64,000 bases of DNA. Source: Ixodes scapularis (Eukaryota; Arthropoda; Arachnida; Ixodida; Ixodidae). The notes beneath the pieces were generated by a model. That model saw only the letters and a list, made by a program, of their open reading frames with translations, did no database searches and was not told where the DNA came from. Shown in pieces: positions 56,080 to 64,000 of this stretch (the stretch's first letter is position 1; each line of letters opens with the position of its first letter). The stretch covers positions 28,695,033-28,759,032 of the forward strand of contig NW_024609837.1 of the NCBI RefSeq assembly GCF_016920785.2. The letters run 5' to 3'. Both the position numbers and the translations under genes were made by a program.

Positions 56080-59000
56080 GCTCTTTTATGGAGCTTGTCA
56101 ACCGACAGATCTAAGAAAGTTGATGTGTACGGCCCGAGCAGAGGCATCTATTTTTCCAAGCACAAGTTTTGAAACCCCCTTTTTTATTGAATTCTTTCAA
56201 GAAGACACTCCGTTTAGAGGAAATGGCAACGAATCTCCTTTTAGCAAATTTGTTTTTAGAAAAACAAAATTCACCGAACTTGACTGCTTGCTCTAGCATT
56301 TGCTTGTCCTGCCTTGGCTGATGGCAAAGCCGAGCCAGTCAGTCAGTGAGTCGCTCGCTTGGGCGGCCAGCATATTCAGAGCATGATCGACAAGTTTTTA
56401 TGCATGCCACATCCCTGCTGTTTTCGCAAGAATAATTTTACATTTTGCCTGGTTTACAGCCCAAGAGAGGAGAGTGGGTGCTCAAGCATAGGTCAATATG
56501 CCTCAGTGCATCATGCTTTAGTCTTTAGCATCTTCCAGACTTGCTTATGTTAATCGAATGGATTCACTAAACGGTGCTCCTTTGCAACCGATTGTTGTAG
56601 GCTGCACCTACAACAAGCAGTTGTAAGTGCAGTACATTCTATTAGCATAAAATAAAGGCACACAGCCAAATCACCTCAATGATGCCTAGCAAGTGGCGAA
56701 ATAAACTTCACTTTAACAAAGCATGTGTAGCTACCGAGACATCACATTATTCAGAGTGCAGATGCAGAGTAGCTTTCTTTTGGCCTTGGCATCATCTTCC
56801 ATTGTCCAGGCACAAGCGGCACTGCCGAAAAAGACCAATAAATAAATATTCAACACGGTGTATTATTCACTTTTGTACCTGCAACATTACCGTCCTATAT
56901 AGATAGTCGACAGCTGCCCCGGCAACTTTCCGGACATGCGGAATCAAAACATCTCATCAACACAAGTGCTATTCGCCACTGCCGTAAGTTGAAGAATACT
57001 TTTCAAAAAAATAAAAGTGCATCTTTCAACGCAGTGTCTAGCGTAACCTTACCCCAAGATTTCGAGTTACATCTAAGGTACCCAATATGAAAAATAAAGT
57101 TTGGTCCGACGTAACCTAATATGAAAATTAAAGCTATGACAAACAGAACCCAAAATAAAAGTTAGTTACGTCCTATGTAACCTACGCAACGTAAGTTTCG
57201 CTTTACGGCCGATGCACGACATAAATACAAAAATGTCATGACTTACTACTGCATAACATCCGATGCAGCATTCATTAGTCAGTTAAAATCTCAACTCTAT
57301 CCGCACCTCCAGCTTTGTTGAGGGGGCTGGAGTGTTCCTCGCACATTGAAGCTGCTGAAACTGGGCATCCCCTCCTCTAAAACAATTTACTCAATTGTAG
57401 GTACTGGAAACAGAAAATGAACCAGTGTGTGATGGGTTTGGGAGGGAAATAAACGTGGACAAAAGGCAACCAAGCAATTTAGAAGAGACTAGACCCGCCG
57501 AGCTAACGTTCTGTACGAACAATCTGAACCTTATATACTAGTTCTTGTACAAATACAAGATACCCACGATATTCCGCGATAAGTAGCCACCAAAATTAAC
57601 ATACCAATTAGGCAGTTCTGTTCGTAAGTCACGCAAGTCGCCGAACTCTCCTCGCAGAACGTTCGCGAAACAAAAACGGCCATCTTGGAAAAATCAAAAT
57701 AGTGATGGTGATAGCGATGGGGCTTCTATAAAAACTCAGAGAACAAATGTAATCCCTTTATCCGATATATAAAAGAAAAAAAAAAAAAAAACTTATGGAA
57801 AACATTTACCCTAGCAAAAACTTCTTAAAATAATGGTAAAGTTTAAAATAAAGATCTAAAGTTTAAACATTTAGTTATGTTAAAATACACTTGGTAAAGT
57901 CTATAAATCTTGTTTCAGTAATTAAATGCAAACAGAACACAGACTTCGTAACCCTTCTTGCTGATAGCCTTTCCTTGCAAGCGTGAATGGTCAAAAGCCG
58001 ATGCCATAATAGGCAGAAATACTGCGTAGATAGCACGCTTAGAGTGTCCAGAAAAAATTAATGGGGGATGTCTATCTTCTTTCCATAAACCTTTTCGGAG
58101 TTTACCCTTCCTGCACGTTTCACAGTAATCTGCGGCATGGATTCACCACACTGTTTTTGTGAAGTGTGGCAAAACGTATGCACCACCATAAGAAAAAAAT
58201 ATGACAATTTATTTAAGTACAACAGGAAGCCACGAGAGGGGAAGATGGCAAGATCCGATCCACCAAAAAGGACTGGGCCTAAGAGTGCAGTCTTGAAAGG
58301 CTTGGCCCATGAATCAGGACGATTTGAAACCTATGATGAATGCAGAGAACAAAGGGGTCGATCAGGTGAACAGTAACTAATATCTGACCCTAACATGCAG
58401 GGCAAGATCTGTTTTGTTTACCTAATATTTGTTATGCCACCAAAAACCAACGTTACTAAAACACTCAGCTAGGAAACTCAACCTTGGAACCTGGACTGCT
58501 GGCGTCCACCGAGACCAAACTAAATATGATAACAGTGCCACTCTTTAGCAACAAGTCAAAACATGAAAGTTGCCTTGCATAGCTACTCCAAGATGGCCCT
58601 GCGAGATGACACCAGTGGCCCTTCCGAGAATCTACGGAACCAGTCAGTGCAGCAGTGTAGTTCACGGAGTGGCCACCGCGGGAGAAACAGTGGCATTGCG
58701 ATTGCATTTAGTTTGATTCTCTCATATGGATTGAAGCCACTTTTTCAAAGGAGGCTCCTATAGCAGTTTTCCAACCGGGTGTACTAGTCACGTTGTCAAA
58801 AACTTAATTTCTTCCTAACAAAAGCCGGCATAAGTCCATTTTTTTCTAAAAAAAGTTAACCTCGAAAGCTTCAGGGGGGGGGCCGTCCCCCCCCCCCCTT
58901 CCCCCCCCCCACACAGTTTCCCCTAAAATCTGCCAAGAAACTGAGGGAAAAGTGAGGACGAGAGCAGGTGTGGATGTCAGGACACCCGAGCTCTGGTTCG
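56080..59000. other. No gene recognised
   Basis: AT-rich sequence with short frames on both strands. C/G homopolymer runs lie near 58876-58910 and an A run at 57775-57791. No family signature. Confidence 0.4.
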
Positions 59001-59004
59001 AATG

Positions 59005-59270
59005 ATTAGTGGGTACACCTAAAGCTAGGTGCCTTTGTCTTTACTGCACTCGTCAAAGACGTTCGAATGCGAGAGCCCAAAGCTGGATACCGGCGTTCTG
59101 CATTCGAATGTGTTCGACAAGTGCAGCAGAAACAAAGGCTGCCTTTGTCTCCACTGCACTCGTCGAACGTATTGGGATGCAAATGCCAAAGGCCGCCCCC
59201 GGCGTTTGGCTCTCGCACTCGAACGTCTTTGACAAGTGCAGTGAAGACAAAAACACCTAGGTTTAGGTGC
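59005..59270 (-). repeat. CACTGCACTCGTCGAA repeat, inverted multi-unit copy
   Basis: Units of TTTGTCT(T/C)(T/C)ACTGCACTCGTC(A/G)AA occur in both orientations about every 50-100 bp. The end at 59005 (GAATGATTAGTGGGTACACC) matches the end of the copy at 9600-9750. The alternating units let the stretch fold on itself. Confidence 0.7.
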
Positions 59271-59279
59271 CTCTGCGTT

Positions 59280-60440
59280 CTGATGTCCCTGCACTCTCGT
59301 CTCCCCCTCTCCATCAATTTCTCGGCTCATAGAGTTCTGAAAGTTTAACACTGGCAGTGTGCGACAGTAGGCCAGCAGGATGGCATACTCTCCCCTACAT
59401 GATACGGAATGAGCAGGATCCAAGACAGACAACTCCGGACGGAACGTCCGCAGTTTACAACTCTTTGGCGGCATGCGCTAACTAGCTATCATCATCGTCG
59501 TTTTTGACGTCACGGGTAGGGCACACTGGGACAGACTGCACAGATCTTGGAACCTTTGGCTCGACAGTCAGCGTTATGCGCTGTATCGCGCAGCAAAGCC
59601 CATTTCGCGCATTGTTTTTATTTGGTGAAGTTATACTTGAAACCGTGCCACGCGTAGTCATGCTAACAAACACTTTTGGCACTAAGGTGTCGAAATGCTG
59701 GGATGGTGATGTACTGTTCTCCACCCCAGTACAAAAAGATGGACGATTAAAATAGAATATCCAGCGCTTTACCCCACTACAACATCTAGCTAGCATGGCG
59801 AATAGGGTGTATTTATTTTATTATTATTCAGACAAAATAAAGCTGAGAAAGAAATGTCTCATTAAATTGAAAATAGGAAAGCGAAATTCGGGAATCTCTA
59901 ACCTGTGTAGTAAACACTTCAGTGAAAGCGACTCCGTGTATCTTGGTGGTTCCGATGTGTTTTGTAAGTGCTGATTTCTTATTAGTCCCAAGTTGATTCA
60001 TTTTTGGTCTTTTTAAACCAGTAAACAAACATTTCCTCAAAACAACTGGCATTGACGGTGGCTGGCTTCCAGAGTCGTCTCAATGAAATCCCTGCTTGTT
60101 CACTCGATCGATGTGAAGCATGCGAGACCCCCTCGCGACCGAAGCCTTAAATTTAGTAAGTCGGTGACAATTAGCATCCCAAAAAATTAGGTATACACCT
60201 GCTATGAATTCCTACCGTTTGTATGTTTAATTTTTCGGTCCCAATTGCGCATAATGTGTGATGCGCTTTTCAGCGAGCAATTTTACATTTGTAAACAATT
60301 CTTAGTAAAAATTGGATAGAACTAATTAATCGATCGCCTGAAATTGCCGCGATGTGACAAACTTCTTTGCCGCGTATTCGATGCGGGAGGAGCTAATCCG
60401 TCAGTTGCTGAAGAGCATTAGCTCGTCAGCAACTGCGGTG
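59280..60440. other. No gene recognised
   Basis: Spacer sequence just inside the right arm. The 59504-59755 frame (83 codons) has no recognised motif. Confidence 0.4.
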
Positions 60441-60441
60441 T

Positions 60442-63400
60442 CGGCGAAATAGCAGCGGGCGGTGTCGTCACGTGAAACGTCACATACCTTGGTAGTTGCC
60501 AACAGATGGGCTTGCAAAACGCTGTTTTCACCAACCAAAAAAAAAAAAGAATCTAGTTGCTATTGTTATTATTTTTTGACCGAATGTAAACAGCAATGGC
60601 CGCGCTGATGCTTGTTGGAAACGCATGTGCCCAACTTGCCGGACGAGTGTACTGCTCCACTTTTCGTAATTCTGGGTTCCAAACTGGCTCATGTGACGAA
60701 AAAATGTTGCAGATCACATAGGGTTATTATAATGTACGCTAGAGGTTCAAGTGGCGCTAGTGTGCCGACGCAAGTTGAAGCAGACAGCAACCAGTCGAAA
60801 ATTGACTTCCGGTAATGCATTTCTATGGGGAAAAAAAAAAAATGGTGCAAAAACGGCTTCGCACGTGTATTTATGTGCACTGTCGGACACTCTCAGCGCG
60901 AACACGACGTCGGCGCTTTCTAGCATCGCTGATATATGTGCCAAACGAACGAAGGTATCTGGAAATTAAGGGAGACGGCCAAACATACTGTCGAACCCGG
61001 TTATATCACACCCGTATTTCGAATTATTGTTTATATGAAACAGTCCAAACATCCCCTAGAAAATTGCATTGTTTTTCTGTATCGAATGCCCATAACTCCC
61101 ATGGAGGGGACACTCGATGTAGGGAACGAAGACGAAGGCGGTTCTTCGCTTCTCCCTATAGGTCGGATTGCGCCGGCCGGGAGCACATAGCTCGGGTTGC
61201 GGGGCTGGCAGACCGCCAAGCCAGCATACGCGCACCCGGGAATGCGCACGCGGGGATGCGCAGCGAAAAAGCAATTGTATAAAAATTAAAAAAAGCAACC
61301 AATAAAAACAAAAGAAGTGGAGGATGGCAAAAGCAAGGGGAAGGGCACCTGCGCGCGTGGGGAGGGCAGGGAGTGCCCGCTGTTGGAACGGTCGCGTGCG
61401 CTCATTTTCCCAAACACCGCTGTCACTGTGTGACTCCTTACCCCCCAAAAAAAAAAAAAAAGATTTTGTCAGGTGGAGTGTTTTGACAACAAGGGTTGAG
61501 CAATCACACTTTGAACGCCTTATGTTTGTTTACCCTTTCCTTTCCCCGTTATTGCTCCCGTTTCCGGCTTGAGCGGCGTCACCGTCAGGTCTCGACACCC
61601 CCCCCCCCGAGGTCACATGACCAGACCTGGGGGGGTCACGTAAACCTCAGTTTACCTTTTTTTATACTTTATTCGCTATCAATTTTACTAACCACTTCGT
61701 TCTGTTTTCTTTTTAAATCTAATAAAAGTTACTCGCTATCATCAAAACTGTATTGTGTTATTTTATTTTATGACATGCTTTTTAGAGAGTGACAGCATCT
61801 AGCGACATGGTGTCCGCCCATCTTGACCTAAAACAAAGTTCTGTGTCACTCAGGGAATTTCACAAAAGTACTCAGGGGAAACCTGAAAAACTCAGGGAAT
61901 TTGAAAATGCCAACTTGGTAGACACATTGAATAACTCTATGGCAGATCACTACCTCAAACTTTCGTTAATGCGGGACTGCTTTTTAAAAACTCTTTGCTG
62001 TTGAGAGGGTGCAAATGCATTGAACCCTATGGACGTTCGCTGGGGCCGCCAGATTTCTTCGTTGCCGCGAGAATTTCGTTTTTGAAAGGTTCAACTGTAT
62101 TAGCAAAATACGAATCTAAATTAATTTATCCCACCCAAAATAAATTCCATGGCTCCTTATTAAACACTGTGATTTTATCCAAGCCTCGGGTAAAAACAGT
62201 TTAGCTTTCTCGGCTCCCGATTGGACGCGTCGCAGGTTTCTGCCGGGCAAGCTTTGTCAACTAACGTCCCAACTCTTTAGCCCCGCACACATGGTGAGAG
62301 ATATCTCGCAGTGGCTGATGTTCGTTCTGAACCTTTCTTTATCCACCGGTGTATTTGGACGTCTGTACGGCAACAAAATGACTGAAAACTTGCAAATTAA
62401 GCACAGGTTGTGGATTGCTTGCTTTATAGAATAGCAGACACACAATTCAAGCTCGTGTCCGATTTTGTTGCTCGTGGGACGTCATTTTTTTAGCAGAAAT
62501 TCACTTTTTCTGCAGTTCTACTGTCCCGCATGGTGGACAAACCAGTCATCTGCTCTTGTTCCCTGCCTAAGTGATGCATGACGGGAGTGCATTCAGGTAC
62601 ACACTTAATTCTCAGGGTGCAGCGAGTGCATGCACGTGTGGAGTGCCGGCGGCGAAACAAACTCACTTCATGTTGCGAGTGGCTGCGCATGGGCACGAGT
62701 GCAGCGAAACAAACTCGCTATTAGTTTTCACATGTGGTCATGCACTGAGCACGAGCATGTAGCTTCGTCTTGCATCTTGTTCGCATGCAGAAGTTGCTTC
62801 GACGGCGTAGCAGAAATTACACTAGCCTTGACAATAAAGAACAAAGAGGCTTACGCCGAGCCTAGACACTGGTGCAAAAGACGGCCGAGCCAGAAAACCT
62901 AAGCCAAGTCGCCACAAAATTATGTTTCGAAATGGCTGAATAGGCAAGACTGAACTGCCACCAAACATGTTCTGTTGTAGAACACAAAAGTACATCCCCT
63001 GACACGAGCGTCCAAAATATACTTACAATGGCTAGCGACGCCTCATAAAGGTCATGCAGTGACCCTCTGCTTGGCCGATTAAGCCACACGCAGTGCCGTG
63101 CAGAGTACAGGACGACGCCCGTGAGCCAGCCGGTGCGGTGACTCCGGGCCTGCCCGTAGTGTTCCGCTGCTACCTTGGACAAGGCGAAAGCGAGCTCATC
63201 GATGCCATGATCCCCGGGACCTGTGGTGTATAACTATTATGATTAAAAGTCTTACAGTCGCCGACCAATGTCACTTAGTCAAATGAAAATGAAAGAAGCG
63301 AGATGTCTTCTTCCACATTTTGCTGTTCTCTATTTTTGTTCCTTTTACATCTCTAGTTGTAAGATCAATGTTGACCAAGTTCTTTTTTGTTATCAACTTG

Positions 63401-64000
63401 TTCGCATTAAAATCTAAAATTTTACATCAGGGTAGAGTTGTAAAACCAAGAGGGGCTCCCAACACACGCATGCAGCCCCCCCACCCCACTTCATGGGGGT
63501 TGTCCTACGCAAGTATGTAGCTGCGCTGTAGAGAAGCATGATACACATGATCTACACGGACTTTTAGCTGCATTCTTCCATGAATCTAATGTCCGCCTGG
63601 CCGTATAACTTATAACTGTCATAACTTTCACTTTTTCTTTGAAATCTGTAAATGTTAAAAAAGAAAACCTGTATAACCATAGCTAAAAAAAATCTGACAC
63701 TTGAATTGCTAAAAGCAGTTTGGGGACTTCCAAGAGCGATTATTGCATAAAACAGCTTGTCAATGGTCAGAGCCTAGCAAAGCTCAACCAGCATGGCACT
63801 GCCAACAGCGCTGATGTCACTTGCATGACACATCCACATGCCGTGCCAATCATACATGGAACGCATGAAAGCATGGCGGGCAGTCCATGCAGCGTTGACT
63901 GTTGGTGGCTGCGGAAGCTCGGCGCAGACACAGAAGCACCAAAGGCAGAGGATGGCACATGTTTTCTGTTGCAGCAATGTCCTTTTGCTCGGCACACCGC
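60442..64000 (-). repeat. Right arm of the inverted duplication (runs off the window)
   Basis: This is the reverse complement of 47102-50627. The inner boundary is 60442 (CGGCGAAATAGCAGC). The pogo-like end GGTTCAACTG|TA is present at 62089-62098, but its partner end is missing because the duplication breaks within that element. Confidence 0.95.
63030..63223 (-). CDS. Inverted copy of the 47883-48076 exon
   Basis: On the minus strand, ACCACAG|GTCCCGGGGATC at 63223 and CCATT|GTAAGT at 63030 keep both splice sites and an open frame. The only amino-acid difference I see is Q to R before PSRG (LNRPSRGS). It could belong to a second gene copy reading out of the window, or the whole arm could be an assembly duplicate. 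Confidence 0.5.

Overview
The window looks like a repeat-dense arthropod nuclear genome, most likely a tick. The reasons are intron-containing genes with GT-AG junctions, a secreted Tyr/Gly-rich protein of cement or cuticle style, tRNA-derived SINEs, non-LTR and Penelope-like retroelements, and several DNA-transposon superfamilies. A 100-N scaffold gap lies at 21920-22019. Only one protein gene can be modelled fully. Nearly everything else is transposable-element sequence, with a few isolated exons. The tick assignment is inference.

Layout: 1-5000 holds a PIF/Harbinger-like element with a broken MADF exon (1168-1859) and an inverted pair of a CRE/CCAAT-containing repeat. 6030-9065 is the two-exon secreted Tyr/Gly-rich gene. 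10276-11531 holds a frameshifted fragment of a SWIM/YqaJ-type protein, a 521-bp hAT MITE with a perfect 8-bp target duplication, and a reverse-strand THAP-domain exon. 13001-17223 holds hAT MITEs, inverted 'gggtccaaatgagaa' arrays and two near-perfect foldbacks.

From 19224 to 43965 there appears to be one broken non-LTR retrotransposon (endonuclease, then reverse transcriptase). Its RT reading frame stops at 22289 and resumes in frame at 42625. The 20.3 kb between begins and ends with CCCAAGCAGCAC in inverted orientation and both ends share a 16-bp subterminal motif, so it is a candidate giant or composite insertion. It carries tandem arrays, SINEs, a THAP-bearing TIR element inserted in a SINE, PIF and mariner-like MITEs, a Penelope-like remnant with a GIY-YIG domain, and two kilobase-scale foldbacks.

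44600-64000 holds a candidate first exon (44831-44921) and a phase-compatible 194-nt exon (47883-48076), with a decayed copy of that exon at 45700. It is dominated by an inverted duplication: 47102-50627 repeats in reverse at 60442-64000 and runs off the window. One breakpoint lies inside a pogo/Tigger-like element. The roughly 9.8-kb spacer contains two TTAA-type (Kolobok-like) elements, a GA-rich hairpin and palindromic arrays.

The genes do not form an operon or pathway. The shared theme is repeated nested transposition and inverted duplication. Identifications rest on motif recognition by eye; no searches were run.
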